From contig JAEWUL010000245.1 in assembly GCA_023459435.1 (NCBI GenBank), positions 1-9,099 on the forward strand: a DNA stretch of 9,099 nt. Reading direction: 5' to 3'. Made by a program: the position numbers and the translations under genes. Under the pieces are notes generated by a model, which saw only the letters and a program-made list of their open reading frames with translations, did not search any database and was not told the origin of the DNA. Origin of the DNA: Bacteroidota bacterium. GTDB taxonomy: Bacteria > Bacteroidota > Bacteroidia > Bacteroidales > WCHB1-69. Shown piece after piece: positions 1-6,720 of the stretch (its first letter is position 1; every line of letters starts with the position of its first letter).

Positions 1-313
1 GAATTGTAAAATCCTCATTGGAAAGATTAATAAGGATCACTTTTACTTCTCCCCGGTAATCTGCATCAATAGTACCCGGAGTATTGAGTACCGTTATCCC
101 GTTTTTGATAGCCAAACCACTTCTGGGTCTCACCTGAGCTTCATAATGTAATGGTAATTCAATAAATATACCGGTTGGCACTAAAGATCTTTCTAATGGT
201 TTTAAAACAATAGGTTCATCAAGTGATGCTCTTAAATCCATACCTGCAGAAGCTATGGTACTATAGTTTGGTAATTGATGTTTTGATTTATTAACAATTC
301 GACACTCTAACAT
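1..313 (-). CDS. dut: dUTP diphosphatase (dUTPase), C-terminus cut by window edge
   Basis: Hydrolyses dUTP to dUMP and pyrophosphate in the cytoplasm, keeping uracil out of DNA and supplying dUMP for thymidylate synthesis. The first 104 residues are visible, of roughly 145 usual for the homotrimeric family. Three of the five family motifs can be read: motif I AGMDLRA (residues 23-29), motif II RPRSGLA (62-68) and motif [14 protein letters not shown] (80-90), with the catalytic Asp83 and the uracil-pocket Tyr86. Motifs IV and V lie beyond base 1. The ATG at 313 opens the typical N-terminus ([10 protein letters not shown]). It lies 22 nt behind the stop of the flippase gene on the same strand, so the two are probably co-transcribed; I see no promoter or terminator between them. 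From memory, dut next to a flippase gene is common in Bacteroidota. Identity is very secure. Confidence 0.96.
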   Translation of the reverse strand, partial: MLECRIVNKSKHQLPNYSTIASAGMDLRASLDEPIVLKPLERSLVPTGIFIELPLHYEAQVRPRSGLAIKNGITVLNTPGTIDADYRGEVKVILINLSNEDFTI

Positions 314-335
314 AAAAACACTGTTTATAATTAAT

Positions 336-1823
336 CTATTTTTTTCTTAAAATAACTTTTTTCAAACTACCAAAAGCTCCTGGATTCATCATAAAAACGA
401 CACCTAAATAAGCAAATAGGAAAAGGGTTTGAACAACCATTTTTAAAGAAAAGTTTTGGATTTGAAATAAAGTGGACACATAATACACTAAGACTGCCAA
501 GAGGATATAGAAAATGATTTTTTTAATATCATAATTCACTCTATAAAACTTTTGACCCAGTAAGTAGGAGGCAACCATCATTGAAAAGTAGCAGAAGAAA
601 CTTGCCCAGGCAGCACCCATGAATCCAAATTTTGGAATTAACACTATATTCAAAGTAATCGTAATGGTAGCCCCAAAAATGGAAATAAAGGCACCATAAA
701 TGGTTTTATCTGATAGCTTATACCAGATGGATAAATTGTACAAAATGGCAGAGAAAAGATTGGCTAACAATAGGATAGGGACAATTCCTAAACCAACACG
801 ATAATCAGGACCTACAAAATATTGAATGATATCAATATAGAGCATAATTCCTAAAAACATAATGGAACAAATGATCACAATCACATTCATGATGTCAGAA
901 TAGGCTTTCTTTGCGTCAAAATCGTTTGCTTTGCTGAAAAAGAAAGGTTCAGCGGCATATTTAAAGGCTTGAATGAAGATGGTCATGAAGATGGAGATCT
1001 TAAAACAGGCATTAAAAATCCCTACCATACTTTGAGCGCTCTCTTCAGGTCCGAAGTTTTTAATAAAAATACGATTCATCGTATCATTTACAATTGTTGC
1101 CAAACCAAAAATAACCAGAGGGAAAGCATATTTCAACATTTTTTTGAAATAAGGGAAATCAAATTTCCATTCAAATCGGATAATATCCGGTAATAAAAAT
1201 AAAAGTGTAATTCCTGAAGCAGCTAAATTCGCCAGAAAAATATACCCAATCCCAATTTCTCTGTCAAAAATGACAGACATTAATTGGGGAGCAAAATGGA
1301 TATCTTCTAAATAAGGACAAAGAACCAGGAAAAATATATTGAGAAAGATATTTACGAAAATATTTAACGATTTAATGAATGCGAATTTTATGGGACGTTG
1401 GATGAGGCGAAAACGGGCAAAATGAACCGATGTGAAAGCATCAATACCTACAATAAAAGCCATATACACAATATATTCCGGATATTGGGGGAATTTTAGA
1501 TAAGATGCAATCTGATTGGAGAAAACCGATGAAACCAGGATAAATAGGGTAGAGGTAAAAAGTAAAAAAATGGAGACGTTGGAAAATGTTTTCTCTCTGT
1601 TTTCAATATTTTGGGAGAATCTAAAGAAAGTGGTCTCCATCCCAAAAGTTAGAATCACAAATATAAGACTGGTCCAGGCATACAACTCCCCAACTATTCC
1701 GTACTTGTCAGTTGCAAAAATATAGGTTTGCAAAGGAACAAGAAGATAATTTAATAATCTACCTAGAATGGTTGGCAATCCGTAGATTGCAGTTTGTCCT
1801 GCCAGTTTTTTGATGGTTCCCAA
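336..1823 (-). CDS. Oligosaccharide/polysaccharide flippase (MOP superfamily, Wzx-like)
   Basis: A 495-residue, very hydrophobic inner-membrane protein of the polysaccharide biosynthesis/MurJ-like group of the MOP superfamily. Family members flip lipid-linked sugar repeat units across the inner membrane; the substrate here cannot be told. The opening [20 protein letters not shown] is typical of Bacteroidota members, followed by a run of hydrophobic segments consistent with about 14 TM helices. The C-terminal half carries the usual polysaccharide-biosynthesis C domain (around [20 protein letters not shown]) and ends in a basic tail (LKKVILRKK). The start is taken as TTG at 1823, because family homology begins exactly there. 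The open frame runs 47 residues further upstream, but that extension is low-complexity, crosses the candidate promoter and lies antisense to the start of the topoisomerase gene. No ATG gives a full-length protein. It reads into dut 22 nt downstream. Confidence 0.88.
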   Translation of the reverse strand: MGTIKKLAGQTAIYGLPTILGRLLNYLLVPLQTYIFATDKYGIVGELYAWTSLIFVILTFGMETTFFRFSQNIENREKTFSNVSIFLLFTSTLFILVSSVFSNQIASYLKFPQYPEYIVYMAFIVGIDAFTSVHFARFRLIQRPIKFAFIKSLNIFVNIFLNIFFLVLCPYLEDIHFAPQLMSVIFDREIGIGYIFLANLAASGITLLFLLPDIIRFEWKFDFPYFKKMLKYAFPLVIFGLATIVNDTMNRIFIKNFGPEESAQSMVGIFNACFKISIFMTIFIQAFKYAAEPFFFSKANDFDAKKAYSDIMNVIVIICSIMFLGIMLYIDIIQYFVGPDYRVGLGIVPILLLANLFSAILYNLSIWYKLSDKTIYGAFISIFGATITITLNIVLIPKFGFMGAAWASFFCYFSMMVASYLLGQKFYRVNYDIKKIIFYILLAVLVYYVSTLFQIQNFSLKMVVQTLFLFAYLGVVFMMNPGAFGSLKKVILRKK

Positions 1824-1842
1824 AGTTTCAAAATTTAGTAGG

Positions 1843-1850
1843 CAAAAATA
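1843..1850 (-). promoter_or_regulatory. Candidate -7 box for the flippase-dut operon
   Basis: Read on the minus strand this is TATTTTTG, a match to the Bacteroidota sigma-ABfr -7 consensus TAnnTTTG. Transcription would start near 1836, giving a leader of only about 13 nt before the TTG start at 1823. No clean -33 TTTG is seen at the usual 19-21 nt spacing, so the call rests on the -7 box and on its position. It forms one arm of an inverted repeat with the plus-strand box. Confidence 0.55.
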
Positions 1851-1864
1851 CAAAAAAAAATGTG

Positions 1865-1872
1865 TATTTTTG
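1865..1872 (+). promoter_or_regulatory. Candidate -7 box for the topoisomerase operon
   Basis: TATTTTTG matches the Bacteroidota -7 consensus TAnnTTTG. The predicted start of transcription is near 1879, leaving about 27 nt of leader before the ATG at 1906. The upstream -33 element is degenerate. This is probably the promoter for the topoisomerase, di-haem protein and cobalamin adenosyltransferase genes, since no other promoter-like site is evident before 6386. Confidence 0.55.
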
Positions 1873-1905
1873 CAAGAATGTTTAGTAAGATACGAGATAG
1901 AATTT

Positions 1906-4689
1906 ATGAGCAAAAAAAACCTACTCCCAGAAGAAGAGCCTGAAGAATCACTACAAGACAACACCTCAGATTTACATCAGGTGATACATGTTCAGACCAT
2001 GTATGAAAATTGGTTTTTAGATTATGCATCTTATGTTATTTTAGACCGTGCTGTTCCCGATATTATAGATGGACTGAAACCTGTACAGCGAAGAATTTTG
2101 CACTCTATGGATGAATTGGAGGATGGAAGATTCAATAAAGCGGCTAATATCATTGGTAATACAATGAAATATCATCCACATGGAGACCGTTCAATCGGTG
2201 ATGCTATGGTACAACTGGGCCAAAAAATGTTAACCATTGATACTCAAGGTAACTGGGGAAATATTTATACCGGAGATTCCGCTGCTGCCCCTCGTTATAT
2301 TGAAGCCAGATTGTCTAAGTTTGCTTTGGAAGTGTGTTTTAATCACAAAACGACAGACTGGAAACTCTCTTATGATGGTCGGAATAAAGAACCTATTACG
2401 CTTCCTGTAAAATTTCCACTTTTGTTAGCACAAGGTGTGGAGGGGATCGCTGTAGGTCTTAATACAAAAATATTACCTCATAATTTCCTGGAACTGATCG
2501 ATGCCAGCATTGCCATCCTTAACAATCAGGATTTTGAGATCTATCCGGATTTCCCAACAGGGGGATCTGTAGATGTAAGCCGTTATAATGATGGCGCAAG
2601 AGGAGGAAAAATTCGGAATAGAGCCAAAATTTCTATCATTGACAAAAAGATGCTGGTGATCAATGAGATCCCATTTGGGACCAATACAACCAATCTGATC
2701 GCTGATTCTATTGCTCCTGCTATTGAAAAAGGGAAGCTCAAAATCAAAAAGATCGATGATAATACAGCAGCTACTGTTGAAATTGTTCTTCATCTTCATC
2801 CCGGTGTTTCACCTGATCAAACCATAGATGCCCTTTATGCTTTTACCGATTGCGAAATGTCTTACTCTCCGAATGCCTGTGTATTGCATGAAGGAAAACC
2901 TCAGTTCTTGTCGGTTAAAGATATTTTGAGAGTGAATACAGATCATACCGTTCACCTTTTGAAACGGGAACTGGAGATTCAACTACATGAACTGGAAGAG
3001 GATTGGCACAGATGGTCACTGGAGAAGATATTTTTTGAAAAAAGGATCTATAAAGAGTTGGAAAAAGATACTTCAACCTGGGAAAAACAGGTTGAAAATA
3101 TCGAAAGAGCGTTCGATCCTTACCGCTCCCTATTCAGAAAAGAGATCTCGAAAGAGGATGTTCTTAAACTTTGTGAGAAACCTGTTCGGAAAATCTCAAA
3201 ATTCGATATCAAAAAAGCTGAAGATCAAATTGCTCAGATTGAGGAAAATATCAAAAAAGTTCTCGATCATCTTGCTCATCTGATCGAATATGCGATTGCC
3301 TATTTTGAGTCTCTAAAAGCAAAATACGGAGAAGGTAAAGAACGTAAAACTGAAATCAAAAACTTTGATACTATTGTTGCTGCTGCAGTGGCCGTAGCAA
3401 ACCAAAAATTATATGTAAACAAGAAAGAGGGTTTTGTGGGTACTGGCTTGAAAAAAGATGAAACGAACGAATTTGTATGCGATTGCTCTGATATTGATGA
3501 AATTGTTGTGATGAGAGAGGATGGAAAATTCTCCGTAAGCAAAGTGTCTGATAAACAGTTTTTTGGTAAGGATATCATTCATGTTGAAGTGTTTAAAAGA
3601 AATGATGACAGAACGATCTATAATATGGTTTATTCAGATGGTTTAAATGGGATGGCAATGGTAAAACGTTTTGCGATAGGAGGTGTTACGAGAGATAAAG
3701 AGTACGACCTTACCAAAGGAAAATCAGGATCAAAAATATTGTATCTGACCTCTAATCCTAACGGAGAAGCTGAAAAAGTAAAAGTGTATCTGAAGGCTAA
3801 AGCTAAAATTAAAAAACTACAATTCGACTTCGACTTTTCAAAACTGGCTATTAAAAATAGATCATCTCAAGGTAATATTCTTTCCAGACACGCTGTAAGA
3901 AAGATTGAGTTAAGTGAAAAAGGGATCTCTACCCTTAGTGCGATCAATATTTACTACGATAATTCCATCATGAGGTTAAATACTGATGAAAGAGGTGTAT
4001 TGCTTGGTGCTTTTAAAGAGAATGATAAAATCATTACCATATATTCAAATGGTTATTATCGAATTACCGGCTTTGAGTTGACATTGCATCTTGAAGATAC
4101 TCTTTCAATTATCCAAAAATTTAACCCCAAAAAACCTGTATCGGTTGTATATCGAAACCTCAAAGAGGAGAAATATTATATGAAACGTTTTATCCCTGAA
4201 CCTACCGATAAAAAGATAGAGTTTCTAGCTGATGATAAAACGATTGAAATCATTCATATTTCTTATGATTATCTACCACAGATTGAAGTGGAGTATTATA
4301 CCAAAAATCCTGCTGATATTGAAATTACCCAAATCTCTTGTGTCGAATTTGTGGAATTAATGAGTATAAAAGCCAGAGGAAAAAGAATCAATAATGGTGT
4401 GATTAAAGATATCAGACTCATTGACCCCATCCCACTTGAGGAAGAAGAGGAGGAGGAACCAGAAGAGGAAAATGGGGATCTTACAGAAAATGATCCTCAA
4501 GAAGTTGAATTTGAAGTAAAAAATTTAGATTATATTATTGCTAAAGAGATCTTTGATACCATAGATACAAACAAAGAATCAGAACCAACTGAAAAAAGAG
4601 AAAAACCGGAACCCCCTATAAGAAAAACATTTAAGAAAAAAGAACCTTCAAAAGATGATGACGAATGGGAACAATTAACACTTTTTTAA
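1906..4689 (+). CDS. parC: DNA topoisomerase IV / gyrase-type subunit A (ParC-like)
   Basis: A 927-residue breakage-reunion subunit of a type IIA topoisomerase, which cuts both DNA strands and passes a duplex through; its partner is an ATPase subunit B, not in this window. The breakage domain covers roughly residues 30-345, with GNTMKYHPHGD (84-94) and the catalytic Tyr131 in APRYIEARLSKFA. An alpha-helical coiled-coil arm follows at about 346-475, then a beta-rich C-terminal domain at about 490-840. No GyrA box (QRRGGKG) is seen, which favours a decatenating topo IV over a supercoiling gyrase; members of this group are often annotated only as 'gyrase/topoisomerase IV subunit A'. The tail is acidic, with a seven-Glu run (845-851), then a charged, probably disordered stretch ending in QLTLF. 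The site matching E. coli GyrA Ser83 is Arg95, while the Asp87 equivalent is kept (Asp99). ATG 1906 is chosen because the 32 codons open upstream run through the promoter. The 3' end overlaps the next gene by 25 nt. Confidence 0.93.
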   Translation: MSKKNLLPEEEPEESLQDNTSDLHQVIHVQTMYENWFLDYASYVILDRAVPDIIDGLKPVQRRILHSMDELEDGRFNKAANIIGNTMKYHPHGDRSIGDAMVQLGQKMLTIDTQGNWGNIYTGDSAAAPRYIEARLSKFALEVCFNHKTTDWKLSYDGRNKEPITLPVKFPLLLAQGVEGIAVGLNTKILPHNFLELIDASIAILNNQDFEIYPDFPTGGSVDVSRYNDGARGGKIRNRAKISIIDKKMLVINEIPFGTNTTNLIADSIAPAIEKGKLKIKKIDDNTAATVEIVLHLHPGVSPDQTIDALYAFTDCEMSYSPNACVLHEGKPQFLSVKDILRVNTDHTVHLLKRELEIQLHELEEDWHRWSLEKIFFEKRIYKELEKDTSTWEKQVENIERAFDPYRSLFRKEISKEDVLKLCEKPVRKISKFDIKKAEDQIAQIEENIKKVLDHLAHLIEYAIAYFESLKAKYGEGKERKTEIKNFDTIVAAAVAVANQKLYVNKKEGFVGTGLKKDETNEFVCDCSDIDEIVVMREDGKFSVSKVSDKQFFGKDIIHVEVFKRNDDRTIYNMVYSDGLNGMAMVKRFAIGGVTRDKEYDLTKGKSGSKILYLTSNPNGEAEKVKVYLKAKAKIKKLQFDFDFSKLAIKNRSSQGNILSRHAVRKIELSEKGISTLSAINIYYDNSIMRLNTDERGVLLGAFKENDKIITIYSNGYYRITGFELTLHLEDTLSIIQKFNPKKPVSVVYRNLKEEKYYMKRFIPEPTDKKIEFLADDKTIEIIHISYDYLPQIEVEYYTKNPADIEITQISCVEFVELMSIKARGKRINNGVIKDIRLIDPIPLEEEEEEEPEEENGDLTENDPQEVEFEVKNLDYIIAKEIFDTIDTNKESEPTEKREKPEPPIRKTFKKKEPSKDDDEWEQLTLF

Positions 4690-5837
4690 AAAAAATCTTT
4701 ATAATCCAAAAGATTCAAACGTATATTCTTGTTTTTACATCGATTCTCCTATTGGGTGCTTCATGTGGGAATGATCCTAAACCTTATGAACCAACACCTT
4801 ATAATCTTCAAATTCCTAATTTCTTTCCTACAAATCTAAATATTCCAGCTGACAACCCTCTTACTGTTGAAGGGATTCTTTTAGGCAGATACCTTTTCTA
4901 TGAAACGAAATTATGTGGATATACCGGATCAAACCCCGATTCCATGATGAGTTGTGCAACCTGTCATAATCAGGCGCATGCTTTTGAAGTGGGAATGAAT
5001 AATCCAAGATTCCCTGAGGGTGTTACCTATGGATTGTCAGGGGCATACACCCCTCACAACATGTTACCTCTCATTAACCTTGTTTTTAATCATGAAGGAT
5101 ATTTCTGGAACGGGTTGATCCATCCTTCTAATCCAAATTCTAACCAAAGAACCATTGAGGATGTGGTTTCTATGGGAATTAAAGCTCCTTATGAAATGAA
5201 TAGTACGATTGAAAGAGCGATTGCTGCCCTTAAAACGGATCCGAAATATCCAGATCTTTTTAAAAATGCTTTTGGAACTTCTGATATTACTATTGATAGA
5301 ATCGAAAAAGCAATAGCTCAGTTTATTAGAATATTGGTATCTGGAAACTCTAAATTTGATCGCTATATGAAAGGGCTAGAACAACTAACACCTTCAGAAC
5401 TAAATGGATATATCTTGTTTACAACTGAAGAAGGTGCAGACTGCTTCCATTGTCATGGAGGAAACGGGACACCGTTGTTCACGACTAATCTTTTCTATAA
5501 CAACGGATTATCAAATGTTTTTACAGATATAAGAGATCGATATGCAGTTACCGGAAATACAAATGATATTGGATCGTACAGAGCACCAACCTTGAGAAAT
5601 ATTGAAGTGACAGCGCCCTATTTCCATGATGGAAGATTCAAAACGCTTGACCAGGTATTGGAATTTTATAACACAGGATTGGTCTATTCTCCTTATATTA
5701 GCCCCCTTATGCATAAAATTGATCAGGGTGGAATGATGTTAACTCCTTCTCAAATAGCTGATCTAAAAGCTTTTTTATATACACTTACCGATCATGAATT
5801 CCTAAACAATCCCAATTTTTCTAATCCTAATAATTGA
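4665..5837 (+). CDS. Di-haem cytochrome c peroxidase/MauG-family lipoprotein
   Basis: A 390-residue exported protein of the bacterial di-haem cytochrome c peroxidase/MauG family. Members reduce H2O2 or perform long-range oxidations; the substrate here is unknown. The N-terminus has Lys9-Lys10, a hydrophobic stretch and a likely lipid-modified Cys34 (LLLGASC), so it is predicted membrane-anchored and periplasmic or outer-membrane facing. Two c-type haem sites are clear, CATCH (97-101) and CFHCH (260-264), plus the family block RAPTLRNIEVTAPYFHDGRF (306-325). Aligned with MauG, the distal Trp (Trp148) and Glu (Glu177) are kept, but the Gln and Pro between them become Val167 and Gly171, with about nine extra residues after the Trp. 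Tyr335 in EFYNTG stands where MauG has its Tyr axial ligand and classical peroxidases have Met. The start is fixed: a TGA lies two codons upstream of the ATG and the next Met is residue 94. It ends in tandem stops TGA-TAA. Confidence 0.88.
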   Translation: MGTINTFLKKIFIIQKIQTYILVFTSILLLGASCGNDPKPYEPTPYNLQIPNFFPTNLNIPADNPLTVEGILLGRYLFYETKLCGYTGSNPDSMMSCATCHNQAHAFEVGMNNPRFPEGVTYGLSGAYTPHNMLPLINLVFNHEGYFWNGLIHPSNPNSNQRTIEDVVSMGIKAPYEMNSTIERAIAALKTDPKYPDLFKNAFGTSDITIDRIEKAIAQFIRILVSGNSKFDRYMKGLEQLTPSELNGYILFTTEEGADCFHCHGGNGTPLFTTNLFYNNGLSNVFTDIRDRYAVTGNTNDIGSYRAPTLRNIEVTAPYFHDGRFKTLDQVLEFYNTGLVYSPYISPLMHKIDQGGMMLTPSQIADLKAFLYTLTDHEFLNNPNFSNPNN

Positions 5838-5845
5838 TAAAAAAT

Positions 5846-6385
5846 ATGAAAATATACACCAAATCAGGGGATAATGGGACCACTTCTTTAGTAGGTGGAA
5901 CTAGAATATCCAAAAGTTCTACCATTCTAGATGTGTATGGAACTATCGATGAATTAAATGCATTCATAGGTATACTCATAACAGAAAAAAATATTCCGTT
6001 TTTAACAGAGATCCAAAGGAATCTATTTGTGATAGGGGGTGTTATTGCAACCGAAAAGGAGTGTTTTGAAAAATATTGGGGTAACATTGATTTCGAATCA
6101 ATGGTTCTTGCAGTGGAAAAAGAGATTGATGAGATGACGAATATTTTACCTGAAAAAACAACATTTATACTACCTCAAGGATCAAAAGCAATATCGTACG
6201 CGCATATTTGTCGTACAATATGCAGAGAAGCGGAACGAAAATTAGTATTACAAAATGAGAAAGAACCCTATTTGCAACCCTGTCAAAAATTCGTGAATAG
6301 ACTTTCAGATTATTTCTATATTTTAGCCCGATTTTTCCATTTTAAAGATGGCATAATTGAAACTCCCTGGAAATTAGAGAAATAA
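5846..6385 (+). CDS. Cob(I)alamin adenosyltransferase, PduO type
   Basis: Transfers the adenosyl group of ATP to cob(I)alamin (or cob(I)yrinic acid a,c-diamide), making the coenzyme B12 used by enzymes such as methylmalonyl-CoA mutase; cytoplasmic and normally trimeric. At 179 residues it is of usual length. The N-terminal ATP-binding signature MKIYTKSGDNGTTSLVGG is clear, followed by VYGTIDELNAFIG (about 32-44). The C-terminal helix carries the signature CRTICREAER and then NRLSDYFYILAR, both hallmarks of the family. The ATG at 5846 matches the family's universal start (MKIYTK) and lies 8 nt behind the stop of the di-haem gene. A TTG four codons upstream would overlap that stop but adds non-family residues (IKN). 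Co-transcription with the upstream genes is likely. No cobalamin riboswitch is visible, which suggests expression is not B12-controlled at this locus. Confidence 0.94.
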   Translation: MKIYTKSGDNGTTSLVGGTRISKSSTILDVYGTIDELNAFIGILITEKNIPFLTEIQRNLFVIGGVIATEKECFEKYWGNIDFESMVLAVEKEIDEMTNILPEKTTFILPQGSKAISYAHICRTICREAERKLVLQNEKEPYLQPCQKFVNRLSDYFYILARFFHFKDGIIETPWKLEK

Positions 6386-6422
6386 AATTTTCTTTATATG
6401 GCTAAAGATTCAAACTTTTTTA

Positions 6423-6430
6423 TATTTTTG
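6423..6430 (+). promoter_or_regulatory. Candidate -7 box for the DUF2795 gene
   Basis: TATTTTTG matches the Bacteroidota -7 consensus and is identical to the two boxes at 1843-1872. It lies in the 82-nt gap between the adenosyltransferase stop (6385) and the ATG at 6468. A start of transcription near 6437 would leave a leader of about 31 nt. No good -33 TTTG is seen at standard spacing. The small gene may therefore be expressed separately as well as by read-through. Confidence 0.5.
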
Positions 6431-6467
6431 CGGCCTCAAAAATGATATAAACTAAAATCAATAATAT

Positions 6468-6689
6468 ATGTATTGGACACTTGAATTGGCTTCGAAATTG
6501 GAGGATGCTCCATGGCCAGCAACAAAAGATGAATTAATTGACTATGCACAACGTTCAGGAGCCCCAATGGAGGTTATTGAAAATCTTAGAGAAATCGAAG
6601 ATGAAGGGGAGATTTACGATACAATCGAAGACCTATGGCCTGATTATCCAACCAAAGACGATTTCTTTTTTCACGAAGATGAGTATTAA
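6468..6689 (+). CDS. DUF2795 domain protein, small and acidic
   Basis: A 73-residue soluble protein with no signal peptide or membrane segment. From its start MYWTLELASKLEDAPWPATK through DELIDYAQRSGAP and the acidic C-terminus (EDLWPDYP, ending FFFHEDEY), I recognise the Bacteroidota form of DUF2795, a family of unknown function. The central part reads like a short helical module of the kind seen in small DNA- or protein-binding domains, but nothing in it shows an activity, and its strong negative charge argues against simple DNA binding. The ATG at 6468 is preceded by an AT-rich leader without a Shine-Dalgarno sequence. It follows the cobalamin adenosyltransferase gene on the same strand, a pairing I recall from other Bacteroidota. 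A strong hairpin terminator begins directly after its stop. Confidence 0.88.
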   Translation: MYWTLELASKLEDAPWPATKDELIDYAQRSGAPMEVIENLREIEDEGEIYDTIEDLWPDYPTKDDFFFHEDEY

Positions 6690-6720
6690 AAAAAAAGGCT
6701 GCAAATTGCAGCCTTTTTTT
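6690..6720. terminator. Bidirectional Rho-independent terminator between convergent operons
   Basis: The stem GGCTGC (6697-6702) pairs with GCAGCC (6708-6713) around a 5-nt AAATT loop. An A-run lies on the left (6688-6696) and a T-run on the right (6714-6720), so a U-tract follows the hairpin on either strand. It would end transcription of the DUF2795 gene on the plus strand and of the Omp28-family gene on the minus strand. The TAA stop of the latter (6719-6721) overlaps the T-run. Confidence 0.93.

Larger units (their letters stand above)
1842..1873. repeat. Perfect 11-bp inverted repeat holding two divergent -7 boxes
   Basis: GCAAAAATACA at 1842-1852 is the exact reverse complement of TGTATTTTTGC at 1863-1873, with a 10-nt A-rich spacer (1853-1862). 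Each arm contains a TATTTTTG box pointing outward, toward the flippase and the topoisomerase respectively. The -33 position of each promoter falls on or beside the -7 box of the other. The whole gap between the two start codons is 82 nt (1824-1905). Confidence 0.8.

Noticed and set aside
969..1193. Plus-strand open frame of 74 codons inside the flippase gene
   Set aside because: Antisense shadow of a well-supported gene with no recognisable motif or promoter; the same holds for 1516-1725, 2473-2799, 2987-3283, 3300-3578, 5511-5714, 5827-6087, 6538-6771, 8402-8584 and 8596-8802.
1810..1905. A 32-codon N-terminal extension of the topoisomerase frame
   Set aside because: It overlaps the flippase start and the promoter palindrome; residues are low-complexity (KYKKKC) and the natural start MSKKN lies at 1906.
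1824..1964. A 47-codon N-terminal extension of the flippase reading frame, beginning MLSCSDSSGS
   Set aside because: It crosses the candidate promoter, is antisense to the topoisomerase start and lacks family similarity; homology begins at the TTG at 1823.
4438..4470. Purine-rich run (GAAGAGGAGGAGG) resembling a Shine-Dalgarno sequence
   Set aside because: It encodes the poly-Glu stretch of the topoisomerase tail and no start codon lies at a suitable distance.
5838..5845. Possible cobalamin riboswitch ahead of the adenosyltransferase
   Set aside because: Only 8 nt separate the genes, and no B12-box-like or structured element is visible upstream.
6425..6442. Small inverted repeat TTTTTG/CAAAAA around a 6-nt loop before the DUF2795 gene
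   Set aside because: Weak, nearly all A-T pairs and not followed by a T-run, so not a terminator. It overlaps the -7 box and is probably chance in AT-rich sequence.
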